A stretch of DNA of 64,000 nt from Aurelia coerulea (GCA_039566865.1 CM076955.1:11547001-11611000), one strand, 5' to 3'; shown: positions 34,201 through 50,400, numbered from the stretch's first letter. Translations and numbers: made by a program. Notes: generated from the sequence alone by a model not told the origin.

Positions 34201-36979
34201 ACATTACTATAGACATTAGTTTTTATTAGTCTCAATTTTGCTTTACCGCGTAAACAAACATTGATTAATTAAATGTTTATTTTCTCAAAAGAACAAAAAT
34301 AACACAAAAAGTGTGGATTAACGTACTTTAGTAGCTAAAATTTATATTATAAAGAGTATTCTACTCATCGTTCTTAAAAACTTTAGTTCTGCCAGTTGCT
34401 TCTTTTATAGCACTATTTTAGTGCTGCAGTGACCATTCTTGGAAACATTACTATAGACATTAGTTTTTTCTTTAGTCTCATTTTAGCTTTACTGCATGAA
34501 CAAACATTGATTAAATAAATGTTTATTTTCTCAAAAGAACAAAAAATAAACACAAAAAGTGTGGATTAACGTACTTTAGTAGCTACAATTTATATTATAA
34601 AGAGTATTGCACTCATCGTCCTTTAAAACATTAGTTCTACCAGTAACTTCTTTTTTAGCACTTTATTAGTGCTGCAGCCACCATTCTTGGAAACATTACT
34701 ATAGACATTAGTTTTTTCTTTACTCTCATTTTAGCTTTACTGCATTAACAAACATCAATTAATTAAATGTTTATTTTCTCAAAGAAAGCAAAATATAAAC
34801 ACAAAAATGAAATTAACGTACTTTAGTAGCTAAAATTTATATTATAAAGAGTATTGCACTCATCGTCCTTCAAAACTTTAGTTCTACCAGTTACTTCTTT
34901 TATAGCACTATATTAGTGCTGCAGAAACCATTCTTGGAAACATTACTATAAACCTTAGTTTTTTTTAGTCTCAATTTTGCTTTACCGCGTAAACAAACAT
35001 CGATTAATTAAATGTTTATTTTCTCAAAAGAACAAAAATAACACAAAAAGTGTGGATTAACGTACTTTAGTAGCTAAAATTTATATTATAAAGAGTATTC
35101 TACTCATCGTTCTTAAAAACTTTAGTTCTGCCAGTTGCTTCTTTTATAGCACTATTTTAGTGCTGCAGTGACCATTCTTGGAAACATTACTATAGACATT
35201 AGTTTTCTTTAGTCTCAATTGTGCTTTACTGCCTAAACAAACATCGATTAATTAAAAGTATATTTTCTCAAAGAAAAAAAATTATAAACAAAAAAAATGG
35301 GGACAAACGTACTCCAAAAGCTAAAAATTATATTATAAATTGTATTGCACTCATGGTTCTTTAAAACTTTAGTTCTACCACTTACTTCTTTCATAGCACT
35401 ATATTAGTGCTGCAGCAACCATTCTAGGAAATATTACTACGGACATTAGTTTTTTCTTTAGTCTCATTTTAGCTTTACTGCATAAACAAACTTTGATTAA
35501 ATAAATGTTTATTTTCTCAAAAGAACAAAAAATAAACACAAAAAGTGTGGATTAACGTACTTTAGTAGCTACAATTTATATTATAAAGAGTATTGCACTC
35601 ATCGTTCTTTAAAACATTAGTTCTACCAGTAACTTCTTATTTAGCACTTTATTAGTGCTGCAGCCACCATTCTTGGAAACATTACTATAGACATTAGTTT
35701 TTTCTTTATTCTCATTTTAGCTTTACTGCATTAACAAACATCAATTAATTAAATGTTTATATTCTCAAAGAAAGCAAGATATAAACACAAAAAATGGTGA
35801 TTAACGTACTTTATTAGCTAAAACTTATATTATAAAGAGTATTGCATTCATCGTCCTTTACAACATTAGTTCTACCAGTAACTTCTTTTTAACCACTTTA
35901 TTAGTGCTGCAGCCACCATTCTTGGAAACATTACTATAGACATTAGTTTTTTCTTTAGTCTCATTTTAGCTTTACTGCATTAACAAACATCAATTAACTA
36001 AATGTTTATTTTCTCAAAGAAAGCAAAATATAAACACAAAAAATAGTGATTAACGTCCTTTAGTAGCCAAAAGTTATATTATAAAGAGTATTCTACTCAT
36101 TTTCCTTTAAAACATTAGTTCTACCAGTTACTTCTTTTATAGCACTATATTAGTGCTGCAGCAACCATTCTTGGAAACATTACTATAGACATTAGTTTTT
36201 TTAATCTCAATTTTGCTTTACCGCGTAAACAAACATTGATTAATCAAATGTTTATTTTCTCAAAAGAACAAAAAAAAACACAAAAAGTGTGGATAAACGT
36301 ACTTTAGTAGCTACAATTTATATTATAAAGAGTATTGCCCTCATCGTTCTTTAAAACGTAAGTTTTGCCAGTTACTTCTTTTATAGCACTATATTAGTGG
36401 TGCAGAAACCATTCTTGGAAACATTACTATAGACATTAGTTTTTATTAGTCTCAATTTTGCTTTACAGCGTAAACAAACATCGATTAATTAAAAGTTTAT
36501 TTTCTCAAAGAAAACAAATTATAAACACAAAAAATGTATATTAACGTACTTTAGTAGCTACAGTTTATAGTATAAAGAGTATTGCACTCATCGTTCTTTA
36601 AAACTTTAGTTCTACCAGTTACTTCTTTTATAGCACTATATTAGTGCTGCAGCAACTATTCTTGGAAACATTACTAAAGACATTAGTTTTTTCTTTAGTC
36701 TCATTTTAACTTTTCTTCATAAACAAACATCGATTTATTAAATGTTTATTTTCCCAAAGGAAACAAAATATCAAAAAAAAAATGGGGCTTAACGTACTTT
36801 AATAGCTAAAATTTAGATTATAAAGAGTATTGCACTCATCGTTCTTTAAAACTTTAGTTCTATCACTTACTTCTTTCATAGCACTTTATTAGTGCTGCAG
36901 GAACCATTCTTTGAAACATTACTACAGACATTGGTTTTTTCTTTATTCTCATTTTAGCTTTACTGCATAAACAAAAATC

Positions 36980-38400
36980 AAATAATTAAAAGTTTATTTT
37001 CTCAAAGAAAGCAAAATATAAACACAAAAAATACTGATTAACATACTTTAGTAGCTAAAAGTTATATTATAAAGAGTATTCTACTCATCGTTCTTAGAAA
37101 CTTTAGTTCTGCCAGTTACTTCTTTTATAGCACTATATTAGTGGTGCAGAAACCATTCTTGGAAACATTACTATAGACATTAGTTTTTATTAGTCTTAAT
37201 TTTGCTTTATCGCGTAAACAAACATCGATTAATAAAAAGTTTATTTTCTCAAAGAAAACAAAATATAAACACAAAAAATGTAGATTAACGTACTTTAGTA
37301 GCTACAATTTATAATATAAAGAGTATGGCACTGATCGTTCTTTAAAACTTTAGTTCTGCCAGCTACTTCTTTTAAAGCACTATATTAGTGCTGCAGTGGC
37401 CATTCTTGGAAACATTACTATAGACATTAGTTTTTATTAGTCTCAATTTTGCTTTACCGCGTAAACAAACATCGATTAATTAAAAGTTTATTTTCTCAAA
37501 GAAAATAAAATATAAACACAAAAAATAGTGATTAAGGTACTTTAGCAGCTACAATTTATATTATATACAGTATTGCACTCATCGTTCTTTAAAACTTTAG
37601 TTCTGCCAGTTACTTCTATTATAGCACTATGTTAGTGCTGCAGCAACTATTCTTGGAAACATTACTAAAGACATTAGTTTTTTCTTTAGTCTCATTTTAA
37701 CTTTCCTGCATAAACAAACATCGATTTATTAAATGTTTATTTTCCCAAAGGAAACAAAATATCAAAAAAAAAATGGGGCTTAACGTACTTTAATAGCTAA
37801 AATTTAGATTATAAAGAGTATTGCACTCATCGTTCTTTAAAACTTTAGTTCTATCACTTACTTCTTTCATAGCACTTTATTAGTGCTGCAGCAACCATTC
37901 TTTGAAACATTACTATAGACATTAGTTTTTTCTTTATTCTCATTTTAGCTTTACTGCATAAACAAACATCAAATAATTAAAAGTTTATTTTCTCAAAGAA
38001 AGCAAAATATAAACACAAAAAATACTGATTAACATACTTTAGTAGCTAAAAGTTATATTATAAAGAGTATTCTACTCATCGTTCTTAGAAACTTTAGTTC
38101 TGCCAGTTACTTCTTTTATAGCACTATATTAGTGGTGCAGAAACCATTCTTGGAAACATTACTATAGACATTAGTTTTTATTAGTCTTAATTTTGCTTTA
38201 TCGCGTAAACAAACATCGATTAATAAAAAGTTTATTTTCTCAAAGAAAACAAAATATAAACACAAAAAATGTAGATTAACGTACTTTAGTAGCTACAATT
38301 TATAATATAAAGAGTATGGCACTGATCGTTCTTTAAAACTTTAGTTCTGCCAGCTACTTCTTTTATTGCCCTATATTAGTGCTGCAGTGGCCATTCTTGG
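36980..38400. repeat. Tandem four-monomer higher-order repeat of satellite 2
   Basis: The variant TCAAATAATTAAAAG followed by AAAATACTGATTAACATAC recurs at 36980 and 37971 (offset 991 bp, four monomers), with nearly identical sequence between. Further copies begin at 40909 and 51147. Confidence 0.8.
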
Positions 38401-41400
38401 AAATATTACTATAGAAATTAGTTTTTTTAGTCTCAATTTTGCTTTGCTGCGTTAACAAACATCGATTAATTAAAAGTTTATTTTCTCAAAGAAAACAAAA
38501 TATAAACGCAAAAAATGGGTATTAAAGTACTTTAAAAGCTAAAAATTATATTATAAAGAGTAATCCACTCATCGTTCTTTAAAACTTTAGTTCTACCACT
38601 TACTTCTTTCATAGCACTATATTAGTGCTGCAGCCACCATTCTTGGAAACATTACTATAGACATTAGTTTTTTCTTTAGTCTCATTTTAGCTTTACTGCA
38701 TTAACAAACATCAATTAATTAAATGTTTATTTTCTCAAAGAAAGCAAAATATAAACACAAAACGTGTGGATTAACGTACTTTATTAGCTACAATTTATAT
38801 TATAACGAGTATTCTACTCATCGTTCTTAGAAACTTTAGTTCTGCCAGTTACTTCTTTGTAGCACTATATTAGTGGTGTAGAAACCATTCTTGGAAACAT
38901 TACTATAGACATTAGTTTTTATTAGTCTCAATTTTGCTTTACTGCATAAACAAACGGCGATTAATTAAATGTTTATTTTCTCAAAGAAAACAAAATATAA
39001 ACACAAATAGTGAGGATTAACGTACTTTAGTAGCTACAATTTATATTATAAAGAGTATTGCACTGATCGTTCTTTAAAACTTTAGTTCTGCCAGTTACTT
39101 CTTTCATAGCACTATATTAGTGCTGCAGCAACCATTCTTGGAAACATTACTATAGACATTAGTTTTTTTAGTCTCAATTTTGCTTTCCCGCATAAACAAA
39201 CATCGATTAATTATAAGTTTATTTTCTCAAAGAAAACAAATTATAAACACAAAAAATGTAGATTAACGTACTTTAGTAGCTACAATTTATATTATAAAGA
39301 GTATTCCACTCATCGTTCTTTAAAACGTAAGTTTTGCCAGTTACTTCTTTTATAGCAGTATATTAGTGCTGCAGTGACCATTCTTGGAAACATTACTATC
39401 GATATTAGTTTTTTCTTTAGTCTCAGTTTATCTTTAATGCATAAACAAACATCGATTAATTCAAAGTATATTTTCTCAAAGAAAACAAATTATAAAACAA
39501 ATCGTGTGGATTAACGTACTTTAGCAGCTACAATTTATATTATATACAGTATTGCACTCATCCTTCTTTAAAACTTTAGTTCTGCCAGTTACTTCTTTTA
39601 TAGCACTATATTAGTGCTGCAGCAACCTAATTTTTAACTACATTTTAGCTTTACTGCATAAATAAACATCGATTAATTATATCTTTATTTTCTCAAGGAA
39701 AACAAAATATAAACACAAAAAGTGTGGATTAACGCACTGTATTAGCTACAATTTATATCATACAGAGTTTTGCACTCATCGTTCTTTAAAACTTTAGTTT
39801 TTGCCAGTTACTTCTTTCATAGCACTATATTATTGCTGCAGCAACAATTCTTGGAAACATTACTATAGACATTAGTTTTACTTTAGTCTCATTTTAGCTT
39901 TACTGCATAAACAAACGTTGATTAAATAAATGTTTATTTTCTCGAAAGAACAAAAAATAAACACAAAAAGTGTGGATAAACGTACTTTAGTAGCTACAAT
40001 TTATATTATAAAGAGTATTGCCCTCATCGTTCTTTAAAACGTAAGTTTTGCCAGTTACTTCTTTTATAGCACTATATTAGTGGTGCAGAAACCATTCTTG
40101 GAAACATTACTATAGACATTAGTTTTTATTAGTCTCAATTTTGCTTTACAGCGTAAACAAACATCGATTAATTAAAAGTTTATTTTCTCAAAGAAAACAA
40201 ATTATAAACACAAAAAATGTATATTAACGTACTTTAGTAGCTACAGTTTATAGTATAAAGAGTATTGCACTCATCGTTCTTTAAAACTTTAGTTCTGCCA
40301 GCTACTTCTTTTAAAGCACTATATTAAAGCTGCAGCAACCATTCTTGGAAAAATTACTATAGACATTAGTTTTTATTAGTCTCAATTTTGCTTTACCGCG
40401 TAAACAAACGTCGATAAATTAAAAGTTTATTTTCTCAAAGAAAATAAAATATAAACACAAAAAATAGTGATTAAGGTACTTTAGCAGCTACAATTTATAT
40501 TATATACAGTATTGCACTCATCGTTCTTTAAAACTTTAGTTCTGCCAGTTACTTCTATTATAGCACTATGTTAGTGCTGCAGCAACTATTCTTGGAAACA
40601 TTACTAAAGACATTAGTTTTTTCTTTAGTCTCATTTTAGCTTTCCTGCATAAACAAACATCGATTTATTAAATGTTTATTTTCCCAAAGGAAACAAAATA
40701 TCAAAAAAAAATGGGGCTTAACGTACTTTAATAGCTAAAATTTAGATTATAAAGAGTATTGCACTCATCGTTCTTTAAAACTTTAGTTCTATCACTTACT
40801 TCTTTCATAGCACTTTATTAGTGCTGCAGCAACCATTCTTTGAAACATTACTACAGACATTAGTTTTTTCTTTATTCTCATTTTAGCTTTACTGCATAAA
40901 CAAACATCAAATAATTAAAAGTTTATTTTCTCAAAGAAAGCAAAATATAAACACAAAAAATACTGATTAACATACTTTAGTAGCTAAAAGTTATATTATA
41001 AAGAGTATTCTACTCATCGTTCTTAGAAACTTTAGTTCTGCCAGTTACTTCTTTTATAGCACTATATTAGTGGTGCAGAAACCATTCTTGGAAACATTAC
41101 TATAGACATTAGTTTTTATTAGTCTTAATTTTGCTTTATCGCGTAAACAAACATCGATTAAAAAAAGTTTATTTTCTCAAAGAAAACAAAATATAAACAC
41201 AAAAATGTAGATTAACGTACTTTAGTAGCTACAATTTATATTATAAAGAGTATTGCACTGATCGTTCTTTAAAACTTTAGTTCTGCCAGCTACTTCTTTT
41301 ATAGCACTATATTAGTGCTGCAGCAACCATTCTTGGAAACATTACTATAGAAATTAGTTTTTTTAGTCTCAATTTTGCTTTACTGCATAAACAAACATCG

Positions 41401-44400
41401 ATTAATTAAAAGTTTATTTTCTCAAAGAAAACAAAATATAAACGAAAAAATGGGTATTAACGTACTTTAAAAGCTAAAAATTATATTATAAAGAGTAATC
41501 CACCCATCGTTCTTTAAAACTTTAGTTCTACCACTTACTTCTTTCATAGCACTATATTAGTGCTGCAGCCACCATTCTTGGAAACATTACTATAGACATT
41601 AGTTTTTTCTTTAGTCTCATTTTAGCTTTACTGCATTAACAAACATCAATTAATTAAATGTTTATTTTCTCAAAGAAAGCAAAATATAAACACAAAAAAT
41701 GGTGATTAACGTACTTTATTAACTAAAATTTTTATCATAAAGAGCATTGCACTCATCGTACTTTAAAACATTAGTTCTACAAGTAACTTCTTTTATAGCA
41801 CTATATTAGTGCTGCAGCAACCATTCTTGGAAACATTACTATAGACATTAGTTTTTCTTTAGTCTCATTTTAGCTTTACTGCATAAACAAACATCAATTA
41901 ATTAAAAGTTTATTTTCTCAAAGAAAACAAAATATAAACACAAAACGTGTGGATTAACGTACTTTATTAGCTACAATTTATATTATAACGAGTATTCTAC
42001 TCATCGTTCTTAGAAACTTTAGTTCTGCCAGTTACTTCTTTGTAGCACTATATTAGTGGTGTAGAACCATTCTTGGAAACATTACTATAGACATTAGTTT
42101 TTATTAGTCTCAATTTTGCTTTCCCGCATAAACAAACATCGATTAATTAATAAGTTTATTTTCTCAAAGAAAACAAAATATAAACACAAATAGTGAGGAG
42201 TAACGTACTTTAGTAGCTACAATTTATATTATAAAGAGTATTCCACTCAGCGTTCTTTAAAACGTAAGTTTTGCCAGTTACTTCTTTTATAGCAGTATAT
42301 TAGTGCTGCAGTGACCATTCTTGGAAACATTACTATCGATATTAGTTTTTTCTTTAGTCTCAGTTTATCTTTAATGCATAAACAAACATCGATTAATTCA
42401 AAGTATATTTTCTCAAAGAAAACAAATTATAAAACAAATCGTGTGGATTAACGTACTTTAGCAGCTACAATTTATATTATATACAGTATTGCACTCATCC
42501 TTCTTTAAAACTTTAGTTCTGCCAGTTACTTCTTTTATAGCACTATATTAGTGCTGCAGCAACCTAATTTTTAACTACATTTTAGCTTTACTGCATAAAT
42601 AAACATCGATTAATTATATCTTTATTTTCTCAAGGAAAACAAAATATAAACACAAAAAGTGTGGATTAACGCACTGTATTAGCTACAATTTATATCATAC
42701 AGAGTTTTGCACTCATCGTTCTTTAAAACTTTAGTTTTTGCCAGTTACTTCTTTCATAGCACTATATTATTGCTGCAGCAACAATTCTTGGAAACATTAC
42801 TATAGACATTAGTTTTACTTTAGTCTCATTTTAGCTTTACTGCATAAACAAACATTGATTAAATAAATGTTTATTTTCTCGAAAGAACAAAAAATAAACA
42901 CAAAAAGTGTGGATTAACGTACTTTAGTAGCTACAATTTATATTATATAGAGTATTGCACCCATCGTTCTTTAAAACGTAAGTTTTGCCAGTTACTTCTT
43001 TTATAGCACTAGATTAGTGCTGCAGCAACTATTCTTGGAAACATCACTAAAGAAATTAGTTTTTCCTTTAGTCTCATTTTAGCTTTACTGCATCAACAAA
43101 TATCGATTTATTAAATGTTTATTTTCCCAAAAGAAAAAAAATATCAAAAAAAAATGGGGATTAACGTACTTTAGTAGCTAAAATTTATATTATAAAGAGT
43201 ATTGCACTCATCGTTCTTTAAAACTTTAGTTCTATCACTTACTTCTTTCATAGCACTATATTAGTGCTGCAGCAACCATTCTTTGAAACATTACTATAGA
43301 CATTAGTTTTTTCTTTATTCTCATTTTAGCTTTACTGCATAAACAAGCATCAAATAATTAAAAGTTTATTTTCTCAAAGAAAGCAAAATATAAACACAAA
43401 AAATACTGAATAACGTACTTTAGTAGCTAAAAGTTATATTATAAGGAGTATTCTACTCATCGTTCTTAGAAACTTTAGTTCTGCCAGTTACTTCTTTTAT
43501 AGCACTATATTAGTGGTGTAGAAACCATTCTTGGAAACATTACAATAGACATTAGTTTTTATTAGTCTCAATTTTGCTTTACCGCGTAAACCAACATCAA
43601 TTAATTAAAAGGTTATTTTCTCAAAGAAAACAAAATATAAACACAAAAAATGTAGATTAACGTACTTTAGTAGCTACAATTTATATTATAAAGAGAATTG
43701 CACTGATCGTTCTTTAAAACTTTAGTTCTGCCAGTTACTTCTTTTATAGCACTATATTAGTGCTGCAGTGACCATTCTTGGAAACATTACTATCGACATT
43801 AGTTTTTTCATTAGTCTCATTTTAGCTTTACTGCATTAACAAACATCAATTAATTAAATGTTTATTTTCTCAAAGAAAGCAAAATATAAACACAAAAAAA
43901 TGGTGATTAACGTACTTTATTAGCTACAATTTATAATATAACGAGTATTGCACTCATCGTCCTTCAAAACTTTAGCTCTACCAGTAACTTCTTTTATAGC
44001 ACTTTATTAGTTCCGCAGCAACAAATCTTGGATAAAATTACTTAAAACATTAGTTTTTTCTTTAGTCTCATTTTAGCTTTACTGCATAAACAAACATCGA
44101 TTAATTAAATGTTTATTTTCTCAAAGAAAACAAATTATAAACACAAAAAGTGTGGATTAACGTACTTTAGTAGCTACAATTTATATTATATACAGTATTG
44201 CACTCATCGTTCTTTAAAACTTTAGTTCTGCCAGTTACTTCTTTTATAGCACTAGATTAGTGCTGCAGCAACTATTCTTGGAAACATCACTAAAGACATT
44301 AGTTTTTTCTTTAGTCTCATTTTAGCTTTACTGCATCAACAAATATCGATTTATTAAATGTTTATTTTCCTAAAGGAAGTAAAATTAAAAAAAAAATGGG

Positions 44401-47400
44401 GGTTAACGTACTTTAATAGCTAAAATTTATATTATAAAGAGTATTGCACTCATCGTTCTTTAAAACTTTAGTTCTATCACATACTTCTTTCATAGCACTA
44501 TATTAGTGCTGCAGCAACCATTCTTGGAAACATTACTATAGACATTAGTTTTTATTAGTCTCAATTTTGCTTTACCGCGTAAACCAACATCGATTAATTA
44601 AAAGGTTATTTTCTCAAAGAAAACAAAATATAAACACAAAAAATGTAGATTAACGTACTTTAGTAGCTACAATTTATATTATAAAGAGAATTGCACTGAT
44701 CGTTCTTTTAAACTTTAGTTCTGCCAGTTACTTCTTTTATAGCACTATCTTAGTGCTGCAGTGACCATTCTTGGAAACATTACTATCGACATTAGTTTTT
44801 TCTTTAGTCTCATTTTAGCTTTACTGCATTAACAAACATCAATTCATTAAATGTTTATTTTCTCAATGAAAGCAAAATATAAACACAAAAAATGGTGTTT
44901 GACGTACTTTTTTAGCTACAATTTACATTATATACAGTATTGCACTCATCCTTCTTTAAAACTTTAGTTCTGCCAGTTACTTCTTTTATAGCACTATATT
45001 AGTGCTGCAGCAACCTAATTTTTAACTACATTTTAGCTTTACTGCATGAATAAACATCGATTAATTAAATGTTTATTTTCTCAAAAGAACAAAAATAACA
45101 CAAAAAGTGTGGATTAACGCACTTTATTAGCTACAATTTATGTCATACAGACTATTGCACTCATCGTTCTTTAAAACTTTAGTTTTGCCAGTTACTTCTT
45201 TTATAGCACTATATTAGTGCTGCAGCAACAATTCTTGGATAAATTACAATAGACATTAGTTTTTTCTTTAGTCTCATTTTAGCTTTACTGCATAAACAAA
45301 CATCGATTAAGTAAATGTTTATTTTCTCAAAGAAAACAAAAAATAAACAAAAAAATGGGGATTAACGTACTTTAGTAGCTACAATTTATATTATAAAGAG
45401 TATTGCACTCATCGTTCTTTAAAACGTAAGTTTTGCCAGTTACTTCTTTTATAGCACTATATTAGTGCTGCAGACCATTCTTGGAAACATTTCTATCGAC
45501 ATTAGTTTTTTCTTTAGTCTCATTTTAGCTTTACTGCATAAACAAACATCAATTAATTAAATGTTTATTTCTCAAAGAAAACAAATTATAAACACAAAAA
45601 ATGTAGATTAACGTACTTTAGTAGCTACAATTTATAGTATAAAGAGTATTGCACTCATCGTTCTTTAAAACGTTAGTTCTGCAGCTACTTCTTTTATAGC
45701 ACTATATTAAAGCTGCAGCAACCATTCTTGGAAAAATTACTATAGACATTAGTTTTTTCTTTAGTCTCATTTTAGCATTACTGCATAAACAAACATCGAT
45801 TAATTAAAAGTTTATTTTCTCAAAGAAAACAAAATATAAACACAAAAAATGGGGATTAACGTACTTTAAAAGCTAAAAATTATATTATAAAGAGTATTGC
45901 ACTCATCGTTCTTTAAAACTTTAGTTTTACCACTTACTTCTTTCATAGCACTATATTAGTGCTGCAGCAACCATTCTTGGAAACATTACTATAGACATTA
46001 GTTTTTTCTTTAGTCTCATTTTAGCTTTACTGCATAAACAAACATTGACTAATTAAATGTTTATTTTCTCAAAGAGAACAAAAAATATACAAAAAAGTGT
46101 GGATTAACGTACTTTAGTAGCTACAATTTATATTATAAAGAGTATTGCACTCATCGTTCTTTAAAACTTTAGTTCTGCCAGTTACTTCTTTTATAGCACT
46201 ATATTAGTGCTGCAGCAACAATTCTTGGAAACATTACTATAGACATTAGTTTTTTCTTTAGTCTCATTTTAGCTTTACTGCATAAACAAACATCGATTAA
46301 TTAAAAGTTTATTTTCTCAAAAAAAACAAAATATAAACAAAATAAATGGGGATTAACGTACTTTAATAGCTAAATTTTATATTATAAAGAGTATTGCACT
46401 CATCGTTCTTTAAAACTTTAGTTCTATCACAGTTACTTCTTTCATAGCACTTTATTAGTGCTGCAGCAACCATTCTTTGAAACATTACTATAGACATTAG
46501 TCTTTTCTTTATTCTCATATTAGCTTTTCTGCATAAACAAACATCAAATAATTAAAAGTTCATTTTCTCAAAGAAAGCAAAATACTGAATAACGTACTTT
46601 AGTAGCTAAAAGTTATATTATAGGGAGTATTCTACTCATCGTTCTTAGAAACTTTAGTTCTGCCAGTTACTTCTTTTATAGCACTATATTAGTGGTGTAG
46701 AAACCATTCTTGGAAACATTACTACACACATTAGTTTTTATTAGTCTCAATTTTGCTTTACTGCGTAAACAAACATCGATTAATTAAAAGGTTATTTTCT
46801 CAAAGAAAACAAAATATAAATACAAAAAAATGTAGATTAACGTACTTTAGTAGCTACAATTTATATTATAAAGAGTATTGCACTGATCGTTCTTTAAAAC
46901 TTTAGTTCTGCCAGTTACTTCTTTTATAGCACTATATTAGTGCTGCATGACCATTCTTGGAAACATTACTATCGACATTAGTTTTTTCTTTAGTCTCATT
47001 TTTGCTTTACTGCATTAACAAACATCAATTAATTAAATGTTTATTTTCTCAAAGAAAACAAAATATAAACACAAAAAATGGTGATTAACGTACTTTTTTA
47101 GCTACAATTTATATTATATACAGTATTGCACTCATCCTTCTTTAAAACTTTAGTTCTGCCAGTTACTTCTTTTATAGCACTATATTAGTGCTGTAGCAAA
47201 CTTATTTTTAACTACATTTTAGCTTTACTGCATAAATAAACATCGATTAATTAAATCTTTATTTTCTCAAGGAAAACAAAATATAAACACAAAAAGTGTG
47301 GATTAACGCACTTTATTAGCTACAATTTATATCATACAGACTTTTGCACTCATCGTTCTTTAAAACATTAGTTTTTGCCAGTTACTTCTTTTATAGCACT

Positions 47401-50400
47401 ATATTAGTGCTGCAGCAACAATTCTTGGAAACATTACAATAGACATTAGTTTTTTCTTTAGTCTCATTTTAGCTTTACTGCATAAACAAACATCGATTAA
47501 TTAAAAGTTTATTTTCTCAAAGAAAACAAAAAATAAACAAAAAAATGGGGATTAACGTACTTTAAAAGCTAAAAATTATATTATAAAGATTTTGCACTCA
47601 TGTTCTTTACAACGTTAGTTCTGGCAGTTACTTCTTTTATAGCACTATATTAGTACTGTAATTCAGTCTTTTAGCTTTTAAAAAACATCGATTAATTAAA
47701 TGTTTATTTTCTCAAAGAAAACAAAATATAAACACAAAAATGGGGATTAACGTACTTTAGTAGCTACAATTTATATTATAAAGAGTATTGCACTCATTGT
47801 TCTTTAAAACTTTAGTTCTAACACTTACTTCTTTCATAGCACTATATTAGTGCTGCAGCAACCATTCTTGGAAACATTACTATAGACATTAGTTTTTTCT
47901 TTAGTCTCATTTTAGCTTTACTGCATGAACAAATATTGATTAAATAAATGTTTATTTTCTCAAAAGAACAAAATATAAACACAAAAAGTGTGGATTAACG
48001 TACTTTAGTAGCTACAATTTATATTATAAAGAGTATTGCACTCATCGTTCTTTAAAACGTAAGTTTTGCCAGTTACTTCTTTTATAGCACTCTATTAGTG
48101 CTGCAGTGACCATTCTTGGAAACATTACTATAGACATTAGTTTTTTCTTTAGTCTCATTTTAGCTTTACTGCATTAACAAACATCAATTAATTAAATGTT
48201 TATTTTCTCAAAGAAAACAAATTATAAACACAAAAAATGTAGATTAACGTACTTTAGTAGCTACAATTTATAGTATAAAGAGTATTGCACTCATCGTTCT
48301 TTAAAACTTTAGTTCTGCCAGCTACTTCTTTTATAGCACTATATTAGTGCTGCAGCAACCATTCTTGGAAACATTACTATAGACATTAGTTTTTTTTAGT
48401 CTCAATTGTGCTTTACCGCGTAAACAAACATCGATTAATTAAATGTTTATTTTCTCAAAAGAACAAAAATAACACAAAAAGTGTGGATTAACGTACTTTA
48501 GTAGCTAAAATTTATATTATAAAGAGTATTCTACTCATCGTTCTTAAAAACTTTAGTTCTGCCAGTTGCTTCTTTTATAGCACTATTTTAGTGCTGCAGT
48601 GACCATTCTTGGAAACATTACTATAGACATTAGTTTTTTTTTAGTCACACTCTAGCTTTACTGCATAAACAAACATCGATTAATTAAATGTTTATTTTCT
48701 CAAAAGAACAAAAAATAAACACAAAAAGTGTGGATTAACGTACTTTAGTAGCTACAATTTATATTATAAAGAGTATTGCACTCATCGTTCTTTAAAACTT
48801 TAGTTCTACCAGTAACTTCTTTTATAGCACTATATTAGTGCTGCAGCCACCATTCTTGGAAACATTACTATAGACATTAGTTTTTTCTTTAGTCTCATTT
48901 TAGCTTTACTGCATTAACAAACATCAATTAATTAAATGTTTATTTTCTCAAAGAAAGCAAAATATAAACACAAAAATTAGTGATTAACGTGCTTTAGTAG
49001 CCAAAAGTTATATTATAAAGAGTAATCTACTCTTCGTCCTTTAAAACATTAGTTCTACCAGTTACTTCTTTCATAGCACTATATTAGTGCTGCAGAAACC
49101 ATTCTTGGAAACATTACTATAAACCTTAGTTTTTTTTAGTCTCAATTGTGCTTTACCGCGTAAACAAACATCGATTAATTAAATGTTTATTTTCTCAAAA
49201 GAACAAAAATAACACAAAAAGTGTGGATTAACGTACTTTAGTAGCTAAAATTTATATGATAAAGAGTATTCTACTCATCGTTCTTAAAAACTTTAGTTCT
49301 GCCAGTTGCTTCTTTTATAGCACTATTTTAGTGCTGCAGTGACCATTATTGGAAACATTACTATAGACATTAGTTTTCTTTAGTCTCAATTGTGCTTTAC
49401 TGTGTAAACAAACATCGATTAATTAAAAGTATATTTTCTCAAAGAAAAAGAATTATAAACAAAAAAAATGGGGACAAACGTACTCCAAAAGCTAAAAATT
49501 ATATTATAAATTGTATTGCACTCATGGTTCTTTAAAACTTTAGTTCTACCACTTACTTCTTTCATAGCACTATATTAGTGCTGCAGCAACCATTCTAGGA
49601 AATATTACTACAGACATTAGTTTTTTCTTTAGTCTCATTTTAGCTTTACTGCATAAACAAACTTTGATTAAATAAATGTTTATTTTCTCAAAAGAACAAA
49701 AAATAAACACAAAAAGTGTGGATTAACGTACTTTAGTAGCTACAATTTATATTATAAAGAGTATTGCACTCATCGTTCTTTAAAACATTAGTTCTACCAG
49801 TAACTTCTTTTTAGCACTTTATTAGTGCTGCAGCCACCATTCTTGGAAAAATTACTATAGACATTAGTTTTTATTAGTCTCAATTTTGCTTTACTGCGTA
49901 AACAAACATCGATTTATTAAAAGTTTATTTTCTCAAAGAAAACAAAATGTAAACGCAAAAAGTGGGTATTAACGTACTTTAAAAGCTAAAAATTATATTA
50001 TAAAGAGTAATCCACTCATCGTTCTTTAAAACTTTAGTTCTACCACTTACTTCTTTCATAGCACTATATTAGTGCTGCAGCCACCATTCTTGGAAACATT
50101 ACTATAGACATTAGTTTTTTCTTTATTCTCATTTTAGCTTTACTGCATTAACAAACATCAATTAATTAAATGTTTATATTCTCAAAGAAAGCAAAATATA
50201 AACACAAAAAATAGTGATTAACGTACTTTAGTAGCTAAAAGTTATATTATAACGAGTATTCTACTCATCGTCCTTTAAAACATTAGTTCTACCAGTTACT
50301 TCTTTTATAGCACTATATTAGTGCTGCAGCAACCATTCTTGGAAACATTACAATAGACATTAGTTTTTTTAGTCTCAATTTTGCTTTACCGCGTAAACAA

